Assembly (NCBI GenBank): GCA_023846275.1
Contig: CM043869.1
Location: forward strand, 33,486,737-33,550,736
Direction: 5' to 3'
Source of the DNA: Vanilla planifolia
Lineage: Eukaryota > Streptophyta > Magnoliopsida > Asparagales > Orchidaceae
DNA length: 64,000 bases
Positions 41,196 through 55,800 of the stretch are shown here, piece after piece. How positions within the stretch are numbered: the stretch's first letter is position 1; the number at the start of each line of letters is the position of its first letter. The notes beneath the pieces were generated by a model that ran no database searches, was not told where the DNA came from, and worked only from the letters and a program-made list of their open reading frames with translations. Position numbers and translations under genes: made by a program.

Positions 41196-43030
41196 AATGT
41201 CAACATAATTTACATAATTAATGACCTAGAGTAAGTTTCTTTTCTTCATAATCAATGCTTGAAGATGGTCACCTCCTCTTACTCATAAGCCAAGCCAAGA
41301 GATCACTCAATAAGAGCAAATTACAACAAATACTATAATGCAAATCCAATTACAATTTGAACAAATATACAATATAGAGAACAAAGTTACAAAAGGTAAT
41401 CGAGAGCTGTTGTGAGATGAGAGTGTCTATATGATGTAGAAAATATGAAAACACTTTGATGAAGGAATACAAGTGTTGAATGCTTTGTAAACTCATTGTA
41501 TACTCTTTGATGATTCCAAAGAGATTTTAACTTGACTCAAACAATCTCCTCTATCATTATAAGATATAATAAATATGATTTAAAAAGCTCATAAATTGTT
41601 TTTAAATATTTTTTTCATGATCATCCCTTAATTCACAATGTTGTAATCCAATTTATATGCAAATGAAATCCCCTCCAATAGCTCCAAACAATTACATAAT
41701 ACTTATATTCAATTTTCTAATTTTTGGTCAAACTAACCTTACAAGTCTTCTTTATTAGACATATCATATGTAAAAGTCAACTTAATATACATTTTCCCTT
41801 TACATACTATATGTCAAAATTGAAGTATTATTTGTAAATCATTAGGTCCTCATCCTTTTTGTATTATCCATGTAGTGACACCTCACCGTTATTATTGGAT
41901 TTTGGTGTAATTACATGTATTTTTTTAAAATTTAAAAATATGTAAAATCATTATTTTATTTTTATAAAAATCATAACAGAGGTAAACATTTATCATTTTG
42001 AAATCAAACAATAAAATAATATTTTACAATCAAGTGGAATGATAAAGTTTTTCACAATTGTCTTTAAAAACATATGTGGATATAATATCAATGGTTATAA
42101 TTTTTTATATATCATTTTTGCTCAAATAAGAGAACATAAAAATTGCACATCTAGTGACAAATATAACATCTTCTAAATTATCATGTATTAGCTCACTCTA
42201 TTCTATTAACCCCATGAAGTAACTTTCTTTAACCTAAAAGTATTAGGCCAAAATAAATATGAGTCAATTAGTATTAGCTTAATAGTAAATAGTTATACTT
42301 ATGTTTAAATCACTACGATATTTGAATAACTATATGTAATGGTTTGTAATAATAAATATAAATAAAATATGTGAATATCTAAGTAACAAAACCTATAAAA
42401 CTTTATACATATGAAACTTTTAAACTCTTAGATATTATTTTCTTTTTTATACCTTTTTATCTCTTTTAAGATTTGGTTAAAGAAAAAACCCTTTTATTTA
42501 ACAAATTAGACATTTTTAAGAATATATTATTACATAATTAAAAAGCCTAAATAAAGTCTTCTTTGACTCATATCTGGAGTACATTATTTTGGCATTACAT
42601 TTTGTCACTTTTGATAATTTCATGTTTTTTTGCTTTTAACATTTATCCTTCCTTCATCAAGTTATTTTTTTCTTTTTTCTCATTTTTGTTTTATTTTGTT
42701 TCTTATATTTGTGACTATTATCACAAAACAACTTACCATACATGTTCAGCACCACACAATTATGTCAATAAGTGAATTTTAATAAAAAAATATATTATTC
42801 ATACTCAAACATCACCTACATATATAAGTCATGATATAGATACACTTTTTTACCATCATTCATAATTCACTTTTTGATCATCAAATATATAAATTTTAGC
42901 AATCATAATGCATCATGCATCAATATTATTATCATTTATATTTAACAAGAGCATTTCTTGTATCTCTAATTTAACTTTTTTAATAAATCAATCAATAAAA
43001 TATCTATCCTAATATTACACATTATATTCA

Positions 43031-43033
<3 letters not shown>
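41196..43033. other. AT-rich intergenic DNA, no gene
   Basis: No gag or pol was read after the LTR-like fragment. Open frames here (for example 42563-42775) are AT-driven. Confidence 0.45.

Positions 43034-43104
<71 letters not shown>
43034..43104 (+). repeat. (AT)35 microsatellite
   Basis: A perfect 71-base alternating AT tract, the longest simple repeat in the window. It can form a cruciform and is likely hypervariable and hard to assemble. Confidence 0.97.
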
Positions 43105-43106
<2 letters not shown>

Positions 43107-43439
43107 TACAAGTTCTATCTATCTTTTAAAGCTAAAGTAGTGGTCTTATTAAGCTAAAATCTTGTTAAATTTTCTTAAATTTATTTTTATCTATCTTTTG
43201 CATAACTAGTCACCAAAGCTTGTAGAAAAACCTTCACTTGCTCTTCTCTTTTCTCTACCAGCTATATTTAAGTACAATGCCTTTTAAATTTCTCGAAAGA
43301 AACTAAGTCACAACCCATACCTTATTTATTCTTGTTCTTATGACTTTTCATATGTTCATCCTTGTCTCTAACAGTTATGCTTGTTCATAAAGGTTCCCAT
43401 TGATTAAACTCACCCATATATCAATTTTCTTAGTCGTTT

Positions 43440-44310
43440 ATCATTTCAAGCTTTAAGATCTATTTACTTTTTATTAATTGTACAAATATGATAACCATAT
43501 TTATACTATATATTTTTTTATCTTAAATAAATCTATATTCTTTTTTGTTATTATACTATTAAGATTTTATTATCATACTATATGATAACTCTATATAACT
43601 TGTAGTTGATAATTGTACATATTCTTATATTTTAATCATATTAATATTATAAATATATTATATTATAAAAAAATTTAAGAAATATTTTTTTGATCACTTA
43701 ACTGTTGAGCTTATTTTATTTTCTCATAGTGTATTCATATTATATGATATATATTTATCATAATATATGATCCAATACTTTAGAAATTATCTCTTTACAT
43801 ATAGTCATACTTTTATATTTGTTTTATCATACTTTTACTGGGTGTTAGGCTCTATAGTCTATCATATTTGTATGTTAGTGTCCTTTATATTGTATAATTT
43901 TGAATTGTTTATCTCATATTTACTCTTATGTATTAATAACATAGTAAATTTGTGTGATCATCTTGTATGATCCTCAGGTCATTTTTGTGTGAGTCACACT
44001 TGTCTCGTATCCATTGTCTTTTGTTAGATTGTACCATACAAGACTTTATGATCATATTATATAACCCTTTACTCATGTTGGATGGCTCTGACTTATAATT
44101 GAGTATGCTATATCATACTTTAATGTTGTTACAATTATACTTGTATGATAAAATCATACTTGAACGTTGTTATAATTATACTTATATAGTAAGATCTCAT
44201 TTTATAAATTTGTTCACTTGATTACTTCTCTCATGCAATCATATTATATAATATTAAACTATCATATTATACAATAACTTAAAAATATTAAAATATTCTT
44301 AAAAAATTCT
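43440..44310. repeat. ATCATA/TATGAT-dense block 4
   Basis: Recurring TATCATACTATATGATAA, TCATACTTTTA, TTGTATGATCC, ATGATCATATTATATAAC and TTGTATGATAAAATCATAC. ATCATACTT-type words prevail here, whereas block 3 favours GTATGAT, so the two may be in opposite orientation. Confidence 0.45.
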
Positions 44311-47300
44311 AAAAAAATTTATAAAAATTTTCAATATATATTTAAATCAAAATCATTGTTTATTACTCTTCTCAACATAACATTATCAATCATTTTTTTG
44401 ATATTTTTTTCAACATCTCATGATTAGAATTTACTAAAATTTCTTACCTCTATTTCTTGAATATTATAATCTATTAGGCAACATTGCTCATTTTTCATAA
44501 TACAATATACATATGTAAATATTTACATAATGTATGAGATTCTCTTGATTTTTATAATCCATTAGACTATATAGCTCATTCTTCACTTAATTCTTTTTTT
44601 TTTTTTTTTGCATTTTTATGCACTATAGATATTCAAAATAAGTTTGTGGATTTGTGGTAGCAAATCTAAATTTACTTACCTCTTAGAGATAAACTTATGA
44701 GTCAAGAAGGTTTTAGTTTAACTCATAGGCCTAACCTAAATGCTCAAGTCATGCACCAAGAAAATAATCAATAATTTTTTTATGCAATTATGATTTTGTA
44801 TATTTTAAAATCAATTAAGCAAATTGATTTTATTTTCTTAGTAATGCCAAATGAAATTTACCATAAATCAAATTCTAAGCATGATGCATGAATACAAATG
44901 TGTATAAGCCCTTAATAATTAAGGTAAATATTAAGACAATTTTTCATTATCCCTTATGAAGTATAAAACCATATCATAAAGGCTTGGAATTATGTATACA
45001 CTATTAGTATTTCTGTTTCATCCTTTATGTTTTTGAAGTTTTGTGAATGTTACATAAATTGAGCATTCTTAAACTACTCAATGATAAGTGATCTATAAGT
45101 CTACCTACTTTAAATACAACTTATAGAATATACAAAATAGACATATTTGTTTATCCGAATAAGCACTTAAAAAAATTTGCTATCATCAAAATCAAATCCT
45201 TTTGGGCTCATAGAAAGCACAAAGAAAAATATTGCATGATATCAAAACTATAAAAATAATCTAGAATGGTTCACAATGAAATGTGAAAATTATAAATAAG
45301 CTTAAATCATGATAGAAACCTTTGGATAAGCATAAAACTATCACTAATTAGTATTCTATGAGAACAAGTAAATTTAAGGTCTAGAACAACTTTTCCATTT
45401 GTCAAGGGTATCCTCAAGCTCTAATAATTATATCATCACTCAATTACATGCTCATGTACATAAAATGGCTCATAGAAACATGCTCTTATGCATAGATATA
45501 GCATAAATACAATTGAAACTCTCATAGTACGAGAAAAATGATGGAGGATCTCCAATAGCTAGATGTGACATGTTGAATTTTAGATAGGTAACAAGAAGGC
45601 TATAAATGTAATGCTTTATTAATTCTTAGGATTATTTTCTAAAGTGATGTCAAAGGATAATAAAAGAACTCTAAAGATTCAAGTAGCCCTTATGATCGAG
45701 AAGTGGAATAACACTATTTATAAGAACTATTTCTACTTTTCAAAGATTATCAATTGATGCAGAGGTCAAGCTAAAGAAAATATTTTAAGGTACAATATAG
45801 CCTCTCAAATCACATACATTTGTCAATAAGGTTTTATGGCACCCAAATTGTAAGCATGCAATAGTTAGCAAAAAGACAAAAAGAATTAGGAGAAAGAGAG
45901 GAGAGACAACAAGGAAGAAATCGCATGCAAGAAAAAAGTGTGTACATATATGAGGGCACAAAGAGATATGACTATTCACGATAAATTGGTGTTTCAATGA
46001 ATGTTACCTTACAAATATGCCAACATTCTTGATAAGGTTACCAGGATAAAAACTTAAATTATGAAATAATAATAAGATCCATAAAAAGACATGATAATCA
46101 AGTGAATTAGCAAACTTATAATTTAAAGCACATTTTTTAAATTGAAAGTTTATATAAACTCCTCTTAAGTTATACTTTACTACAGAATGTGAGACCAAAA
46201 GAATAATAGAAAATAGAAAATTTTAATTGAGTTTTAACTTTAAAATATCTCCACCTTTTATTAAATCCTTTTGCAGGTAGACATAAAATTGAATTTTGTT
46301 AAGTAATATAGATTTGAATTCGACTTTCTTTGGTTGATTGATTTGAACTTTGGATCAATCAATATGCATCTATAGAGAAATATAAATGAAATGAGAAGAA
46401 CTATTAAGTGATTATTGTCAAAAAAGTATCCAATTGAAGTCAATAGTACTACATTTTTCATTGTTTTTGTTCTATATGTATGTATACATATAATATAAAA
46501 ATATAAAACATACATATATATACATTATATATATTAATCATTTCGTATTACAAACATATTATTGGCTAACTATGAAATAAAATATTTAATTCAAATAAAT
46601 TAAGCTATATTTTAAATAAGCTAAACAAATAAAAAAAATTTCTTAAACATATTTTAAAGTTTAATCTAAAATAAATTCAGGTCAATATCTGATTCATTAT
46701 AATTCTAAAAATAAATAATCAATAACTTTGATCTATGAATCATATTTCTCAAATCGAACCTCATATATACAACATTTATTTTGTCGAATGATTTCTTCTT
46801 CCAAAAAGTATATTAAAATTTTTCTTAGCTACACATCTTTTTTTCTCTTCTATTTTTTTGTTGAATTTACAAATAGCCATTCTATGCAATGATTAGATTA
46901 ATCTTGTTACAACACTATTGTATTTGTGTTCTATAATTCATTTTAAACATATAGTCCACATCATAATTAAAGCAAAGCTATGCAAATAGCATGTATTGTC
47001 ATGAAGAAAACATCCAAAAGATCACATGGAGAATATTCACATCAGCTTTGCAAAAGAGGACATAAAATTTGATGGATTGATTCCCATACAAGCTATTGAT
47101 GATCAACCTAACTCGAGCTAACTTTCTAACCTATTGATTTAGAAGACTCCTAATAATTAGGCATTGATTCCACTATTTTTTTTAAGTCTTAACCTTGTTT
47201 TGTGGCTCAGATGTTCTATACGGTACTAAAGGTGAATCCACAGGTTTCAACAAACAGCAGCTCTGAACTGTTTGTTTGGTACTTAGGGTTTTCAAGTTAT

Positions 47301-50013
47301 TTTTGAAAAGATGACCAACATATCTTTAATACAATATAAATTTATTAGTAAAATTTTGTATATCTAATAAATATGTTGTTAATAAACTTAATATTATAAA
47401 ATAATTTTTCATATTATCTTTGTTTTATATTTTATTTCTTGAGTTAAATAAACATATTTTAAATCATGATTAGACAAAGCATTTTTGACAAAACAATTAT
47501 TTTTATGAGAGTTGATGACATTTTTTTTTTAATTCTTTCATTCGTCTTATCTCTTGTGGATGCAAATAAATATATCCTAAATGGGTTATTTGTTTATTTT
47601 TTGTTGGAAGTTGAACAGCACAACTTCATCTTAACCATGGTTAAAGAAAGGATGCTTGCATTAAAAGAATGGTTAAGCATCATTGCTTTCACCTACAACT
47701 GTGGTCCGTGTTTCTATGATGCTTTCCATTAGTTAAAGGCAACCCAAGTTTTCAAAAGAAATGCTAAGCATCTTCCCTCATTTAATTATAATCCCTCCAT
47801 CTTATGTCTACATCAATTCCTCTTTGGCGTTTCTTCAAACTCATTTGTTTATTCTTCCAAGTAATCAAGCTTCCTCCCATCATGTTAAGCATTTATGTGC
47901 ACCGTCATTATATTTCTTTATTCATGGTTGTCACCCACTTCAGGAAGTGTGTGTTTTTTATTCATATTAACAATTTTACAGAAAACTACATTTTCTTCTT
48001 CACATTTACCTTTCCAAAACAAAGAATTAGTTTTTTCATACAATAAAATACATTATAATTATAATAATCACTGCAAAAAATTAACAAAAATATAGACAAA
48101 CTAAAAACATGAGATATTTAGACGTGATAGAAAACTCAAAGACAGTTCCTTCATATGAAACATATGGTTCATACGTGGGACATCAAATGTTAAGAGACAT
48201 CAAAGCAAACACCATCGTAATGCTTGACCAAAAGAAGGATAATAGATGCAATAATCATGGATCTTTCACTGGTTAATATGCAAATGTTGGGGATGATGGG
48301 GTTGTCAGTATAAAAAGTATTCTCTTATTCATTTCTGTGTTTTGTTTGTAGATTGGAGATTTTGGAGGCATCCGTGGTCTCCTTTCATTTCTAATTCTTT
48401 GATATTTTTAAATGAAAAGGGCCGTTGGTTGCTGTCTTCTAGCAGTAAATATTTGTGTATAAAATAAATCATTCAAATAATTTTAGAAAATGAAGGCTGT
48501 GATAGAAAAGAAGAGAGAAATGGCTGTTTAGGGTTTTGGGTTTTGGGTTTTGAGGTTGAAAAAGAGAAAAGTTTTAAAATATGCTTTTCAAAAGCTGTTA
48601 ACAAACACCGGCAAAGAAAGCTGCTTTTAAACCTGTTGTTGATGTTGGTTTGCTTGGTCCACATGAGGAAGCAAGCATATAAGAAAGATAGAGGACTGTA
48701 GGAACATCCTCTTTATGAGCCTCATAAAGGCAACTTATTCTACTGTGTAGCCACAAAGACTATTAATTGTAGATGAATAATACAGATTGCCTTTCATTGT
48801 AAGATATTTGGAGAAAAAAAGTTTATTTGATGTGATTATTATCATTAAAAATAGATAAATATATGTTTGAAAATTACCTTCTTTTATCACTTGGTTGCAA
48901 AATAGGGTATTGTTTAGTAAAGTATTAAAAAATATGAAAAATTTAAAAAAGAATAACTTTTAAGAGGTGATGCCTTCCACCACTCATTTTATTTGATAAA
49001 TAATTTAAGTCATGTTTGTTAAAATTATTGTTAAGGATTAATTTGATTGATAAAAATTATATTAAAAATATTATTGATAAGTTATGTATTTGATAAATAT
49101 ATTAATAAAGTAAATGATGCCATGCAATAAATAAAGTAGTCTTATGTATTTAGCATTATTTTGGACGAGTAAAGATCATCTTTTTACTCATCTCCCTTTT
49201 TGTTTTTTTTAATAAAAAAATATGGATTTGAAAAATGAATAGATAAATATCGAGTTGAATTTGAAATGCACTTTTATAAAAAGACTTGAGTTTTTATATA
49301 ATATATCAAGCATATATTCATTTGTTTTTTGGATTAAAAATGTCTCAAATCATGATTTGCAATGGTTTGTTTGCATATTGAAACACATTTTTATAAAAAT
49401 TATAATTTATAAGTATTGTATCAAGTAAAGTCTCAATTGTTCCTCAAAACCAATTGAAACTTTAACATTCTTTCAAAAGTGATCGCATTGAAATCCTATT
49501 TCAATCTCTATCTCTACACTTTATTAGCTCAACTAATTGTCCAACATCTCAACTTCATGAAATCTATCCTATGGTACAAAGAGATAATATCCTGTCAAAT
49601 ATTCCTTTCCAACAGTTGGACAAGAGGGGACCATAACTTCCACATCTAATTGTTTTCAATCTATAGAAGGTGATTTGAAAGAAAAAATAACTTTGTTTTA
49701 CATTACTAATATATAAAGTATCTCTCCATATAATGATCTTTTTCATCATAGTGAATCAAATTTTTGGTGCACATTGAAAGCGGATTAATAACTCCTTTAT
49801 TTTCACGACTTCTTATTTTTTATAATAAAAATAATGTAAAATAAACAATTCATTTAAAATATTTCTATTTTAATGTGATTCATATCTCATTCTATGCGAG
49901 GATAAAAAAACCAACCCAGTACCATTAAAGGTCAATGTGGCTAGATTAGTAAATTAGATATAGCAAATATAAGTTAAGAAAAACATCTCACAAAAAAAAT
50001 AATAAGGATATGC
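44311..50013. other. Intergenic DNA, no supportable gene
   Basis: Mostly AT-rich. A T run lies at 44594-44609. The stretches 47040-47960 and 48130-48800 are less AT-rich and carry several overlapping open frames (the longest is 88 codons, 47466-47732, + strand), but no domain or splice pattern was recognised. They may be old gene or element fragments. Confidence 0.4.
48527..48554 (+). repeat. Short telomere-like heptamer array
   Basis: Four heptamers in a row: TTTAGGG, TTTTGGG, TTTTGGG, TTTTGAG. The first equals the plant telomere unit and the others differ by one or two bases, keeping the 7-base period. On the - strand it includes AAACCCTAAA, a telo-box. Confidence 0.7.
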
Positions 50014-50470
50014 ATAATAATCAATAACATAGAAAAACATAAAAAACATATATAGAAAACTCTAATTTTATTAGCAAAAAAGTTAAAGTATACTAGAAAA
50101 ACTCCCCATCTACAAAGACTCATACTTCTTTTTCCATAATGGTAAACAACTTTTCCTTAAGCCTTTGTTATGCATACCAATCTCTTGTAGATTTTAATGC
50201 TAATCCTCAACTAGATCTCATGATATTTACTAATAAAGATATATAATAATCAATAACATAGAGAAACATAAAAACATATAGATAAAACTCTAATTTTATT
50301 AGCCAAGAACTTAAAGTATACGAGACAAACTCCCCATCTACAAAGACTCATTTCCCTTTTAATAATGATAAACAACTTCTTCTTAAGCCTTTGCTATGCA
50401 TACCAAATCTCTTATATATCGTAATACTAATCCTCAACTAGATATTATAATATACTAATAAAACTCTATC
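50014..50470 (+). repeat. Tandem duplication, period 229 bp
   Basis: Unit 1 is 50014-50242 and unit 2 is 50243-50470. Both hold ATAATAATCAATAACATAG, AACTCTAATTTTATTAGC, AACTCCCCATCTACAAAGAC, CTATGCATACCAA-like sequence and AATCCTCAACTAGAT at the same spacing. A third, strongly diverged copy appears at about 51265-51485. Confidence 0.88.
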
Positions 50471-52828
50471 TCTCAATGAAAATCCTTGTCTCAAACCTCA
50501 CAAGGATTTCTTTGTAGCTAGATTCTAGATCACTTAGTTGTTTGCAATGATGACATAACAAGGAATTTTGTTTTTGGAAAGCAAAACTAGAAATACCACA
50601 CCTAGTAGATTTCTCCTTGTTGTTCTTGCCAAAGCCTTAGTTCCTTAGTTTCCTCTTTATCCAAAGAGGCTTTAAAATTTCATTCCCCCTTGAAGTGAAT
50701 TTTCATCTCTCAACAAAACATTATTGCCTCTCAAAATTGCAAGATAAGCTTGGCGATCTCCACCATCAACTGAAGATCCCTTTTAATTGCTTATTGCTGT
50801 TTCAGCCTCCTCCTTGGTGAGCTATCTTGGTTTGATAAACAATATTTAATAGAAACCACCATCAACTCATTATACTCCACCACATCCTTGAGAAGCTATG
50901 CTTTGTAGGAATAGTATTCAATTGTTCTAAGAAAATACATAATTTCCCTTCTTCAAAAGAGTCCTCTTTCCCATTGACATTATCCCCCTCAACAAGTCTC
51001 CTTCTTCTCAATTGTATCATCAAAGCTTATAATCTCTACTCTATCAATTCTTCTATACAAGAATGAATTGATTGGCTACCAAAATCATAAATTCTCACAA
51101 GTGCAATATTTATTCTTGGATGCCAAAATCCTAATTCATATTTCGACTTAATCTTGTGATGAAGAGATCAACTAGCATTGCCAAAGGTCTTAGTAGTTCA
51201 TATTAACAAAGTGAACCCAATAAGAAAGTTGATAGACTTTCTCCCCACAAAGAAAACAACAAGAACAAATAGAACAATATATCAATATATAGAGAAATAA
51301 AAAAAATATGAAATACCAAAAATAAAACTATAATATTATGAGATAAAAATCTAGCTCATTATAAGACTGTAATGCAACTCTTCTCTTAGTGGCAAACATG
51401 CATACTCCATGATTTAGCCACATGCATAAGAAAATCCTTGTAGTCTTAATCTCAATCCTCCAATTAATCTAAAAATATAACAAAACTCTTTGTTTATGAA
51501 AATCGAAACATCATACCTCACAAATGTATTTTTTATCATCAATATTGACCTCTCCTCACTAAACCTCAATTTTCTCTTATTAGATTTCTTTGGTGAACCA
51601 AAATAAAATGATCTACCCTTCTTCACAAGGATCCCTTTATAACACAAAAGCCAATTTTACAATTTTTTAAAAAAATACAAATATCTCTTAAAAAAAATTC
51701 TCAATCATATTCTAGTCCTTATTGATTATCTCCTAATTTATCCTCAAAATTAATCTACAAAATAAACTTCAACACTTTGTACAAATTCAAAGTTGGTAGC
51801 ATCCACAACCTAAAATTGAATTGATCTATTTCATCTATGATCAAACCATTAAATTATAAAATCAGATGTTCAATCAAATTATCCAATCTAGCTCAAGTTT
51901 ACATGACAACTACTGTATATTAATCATGACTTCTTATCTGTATGTCAAAATTTGAAGAATATCTTAAATTCAAAAGCTAAGTAGATACTCTCAAATTCTT
52001 TAATTCAATATTTGAATAAACTTCATCTGAATAAATGCAAAAAGTTGCACATGCAAAACTTATCTATTTAAATTCAAAGACTGTTTTGCACTTTTTCCTT
52101 TTTGATCATGCCTGACCCCTTTATCACTATTCATATCTAATAGCTTTTTTGCTGATATTTCAAAGGTTTCTTTTAAAAATCTAATCTTTTCCAGCCACAT
52201 CAAACAATCCACTAATTACCAAACTTTCTCTTCAGAACTGCAATGGCACAAAAGCACATCAAATGGTCAATTTCTACTTAAATCCAACAATACTTTTAAT
52301 AAACAGCTTCAGCATTACATGTTCAAAGTATCACAACAAACAACAAATATTGCATCAAACCAACAAGGCAATAACTGTAGCATTCTTTAAAGAAATAAAA
52401 CACTTGAGATGCTGAAAACCATTTTTTCAAAAGTGCTTCTCAATTATTTTCATACTCAATTATAATATTCATGACAAATAATTTCTATTAAAAAGGTACA
52501 GATATCTTTGTGTTCAACAAACTTTTCAATAAACAACTTTCTACAAATCACAACAGTTACATCAAACGATCCTTCTGAATCAAATAATCCTCAAAATATT
52601 TATAACCAAACTAATCCGAGCCAAAATAAGAGAGGATTATTAGTAATATGTATTGGGTACACGAGTTGCCAAGATTACAATGAACCGTTTTGGATTCATG
52701 AAAAAGAATTTGCCTCCGCAGCCAACTAAAAAACTGTGTGATACAGCAATGTGATGATAATAGTCTTCTTTGTGTTGTACAAGAAAACTTTCACAACATC
52801 AACAGATGCCAGTTGGGTTGTTATTTCA
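50471..52828. other. Repeat-derived DNA downstream of the kinesin-12 gene
   Basis: Includes the diverged third copy at 51265-51485. On the - strand 50530-50760 reads in part like element-coded sequence rich in Glu, Lys and Gln, but I could not assign a family. Bases just below 52829 should be the kinesin 3' UTR; its end is not assigned. Confidence 0.4.
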
Positions 52829-55800
52829 TCATATGTTGCACCTATCGTAGCCATAAAACCATGGGTGGCCTGCGGATTGTTCATCTTCAGGTGCTTTTAG
52901 AGAACGAGATTCTGACAGCAGCTGGTTCAGCTTTGCAATCTCAGTTTCATAATTTTTCTTCAGATCATTAATCTCTCTATAGGCTTTTTCAGTTCTCTTC
53001 TCTGCAGCCACAGCACGTTTCTACAGAAGAGGAAGGATGTTAGAGTTTAATATCATTTGAGGCATCACAATAGCAAAACCTTTATATAATAAGCATTTGG
53101 AATTGGGTGAAGCTAGGGATGCTAAGCAAGATACATTTGTTTGATGCTAATCTTAAAAAGTTCTTGTGTAACTTTGCTTTATAGGTTTATATATAAAGAT
53201 ATCGATGTGAAGAAATTATAAATCATCTTATAAACGTTGTTAACTTTTGCATTATATTTTAATACTTTAAATATTGATAAAAACTAATTAAACTTAATAA
53301 ACTAAAATGGTATAAACAATAGCATAAGGACCTGCCCATTTAAGGATTCATTCAATTAATTTAATATAAGAAGAATTTTAATTTAATGGGTTCATGGAAT
53401 TACAAAGAAGTCCAACTCATTTGGCACATTTAGGCAAAGCAAAATGTGAAAATAGAAATTTTTTTATTATGGTCATGAATGCAACAAGCAGAGGTGTGAT
53501 ACTATTTTATGATGGCCAGAAGCAGTGGAAAATTTTATTATATTTCCCTTTTTGACTGATTTTGTCATGGTTTTGTATGCCAAAAGTTGAAAGCTAACAT
53601 AATACTCTAATTACTTGTTTCTTTGTTAGTGTCTCGTTGAGGGAAAGCCCCATCAATCACAAAAGATTCAGGGAAGAAAATTCAAACAAGAATGGATAGG
53701 TTAGAAGTATTGGAGAGGCAAAAGTGTGCTCACTCACCACTGAAACAATTGAACTTTACACTATGAGATGAACTTTACTTCAATGGGCTCAAGGGATCAT
53801 ATAAAATCCCAACACATTTAGAACCCTTAACAAAGTTAGAAGTGAAATATAAACTTTTGCAGAGGAAATAATTTCAGTGTAGCAGGCCCTTATGCAGTGG
53901 GTACAAGTTTTCGTTATATTTCCATTTCCTACTGACTTTGTCATGGATTTGTATATTAAGAGTTGAATGCTATATAGCCCTCTATGCACAAGTTTCTTTG
54001 CTAGTGTCTTCAAGAGAGAGCCATTCGGCAGCTCTCGATCATAATAGATTCAGGGAAAAAAGTTCAAACTAGAATAGATGGGTTATAACTATGGGAGAGG
54101 CCAAAGTCAACTAGAACACGAGATAACCCACTTCAATTAGAGAATCCTACCATAGCACTACAATGGATGCATAGTTGAGAATCGCAACTTTTGCACTTAT
54201 GGCAAATAGGGCCTACACAAAACAATTCAATTTGATAATCCCTCAAAGTAGGTGGGAAACCAAACATACCATTTCACGTTCTCTATATGCTCATTCAATG
54301 TCATGTTCGTGTGTTTAATGACTTCATTCTATTATTGATTTGAAAATTATATACAACAAATAAATCTCATTAGTAGTACATTCATGAAAGAATTCATTGT
54401 TTCCTTACCCACCACTACTGTTTGACAATAAAACCTTGATCATACAACAAACCTTCTTAATAGAGTCATCAATGTGTATAACATGGTACTTCAATCCTCC
54501 AAGTCATGGCATTAGAGTCAAACCCAATATATTAATGCTAATGAGATCCAATTTTCTTGGTCATGACTCCCAATCAATATTCGAGAAGATAACATGTTTT
54601 AAGTACATAATTCTTGCACACATCCAACATTACAGACTCCGGATTTTTATGCAATCATTTCTTATCATCAATCTCCATGTTTTTCTCATTGATACGGCCA
54701 AATCAATTGTGCCATGATTGAGGATATTTTGTGAACCATGATGACGGGCACCAATTCCTATCACAATCAGTCACACACAAAGTATTGCTTTTGATGCCAT
54801 GGACAAACACCCAAGCACTCTTTAGTATCTCCATATGTCTCCAAATATAATATAATAACCAACACTATTTAACTAACCAACCAAGACAAGGTTCCTCCAC
54901 AAACCTAAGGCATATCTACACCATAAAGCATAGATTTTATGTTGTTTAATGCATCAATTTGCAAAATTTTCCTTCTCCATGATGTCCAAAGGCTCATAAT
55001 CAACTAATTTGTGATGATGTCCTACAAAGTTCTATAGAAATTCTTTGCAGGGCCTAAAATAAAATGAAGCACCTAAAGTCAAGGAATCATGACACAATAA
55101 AATTATCAACATCGAACACTAGAGCGTCCTCTATGAACTAAGCCATTATGTTTATGAATGAAATCTTCTCCTTTAACTATATTTCTTCCATTGGTTTTTA
55201 TAATCATATTTCTCAATTCTAGTGAATTGGTTCCATCATTGGTCATAAAGCACAACCTTGGAACTTTTCCTGTATCACTAACCTAACATTGAACATTACA
55301 ACCTCCACCTTCAACACTCAAGGTCGAACCAATTAGTTCTCCCGCTCAAAATCGTATCTTGATGCTCCTACAGCATCACAGCTTTTGGCTACTAATACCA
55401 TTGCTAACCACAGCAAAGGTTGTATCCCAACTCTTGCACAATGACAAATATAACATTAAGATTTTCACCTTGTCCTTGAAGTTCATTTCCATCAAACTAA
55501 GCTATGTTGCTTTCATTTTAAATTCGTTAATATTATCTATGACAATAGCTATGGCTATGTTGTATTCCAACTCTTAGACAAGGACAACACTAAGATTTCC
55601 ATATCTTCCTTGAAGTTCATTTCCATCACACTAAGCTATGTTGTTCTCATTTTAAATTCATTAATTTATTTATGACAACAACTCTTCTTATCATCTTTAG
55701 GTTGAAAACATCTATATCTGGACCTTATTCAATATTGATGATTTCTTATATAGATCACATAATACTTTCATAAGAATCCCATTTGTCATCTCATTGATAA

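Noticed and set aside
47466..47732. 88-codon + strand open frame in a less AT-rich island
   Set aside because: No domain or splice context could be recognised and several other frames are open in the same place.
52508..52971. Two + strand open frames over the kinesin end
   Set aside because: They overlap the kinesin 3' UTR and last exon, whose - strand frame carries the family signature.
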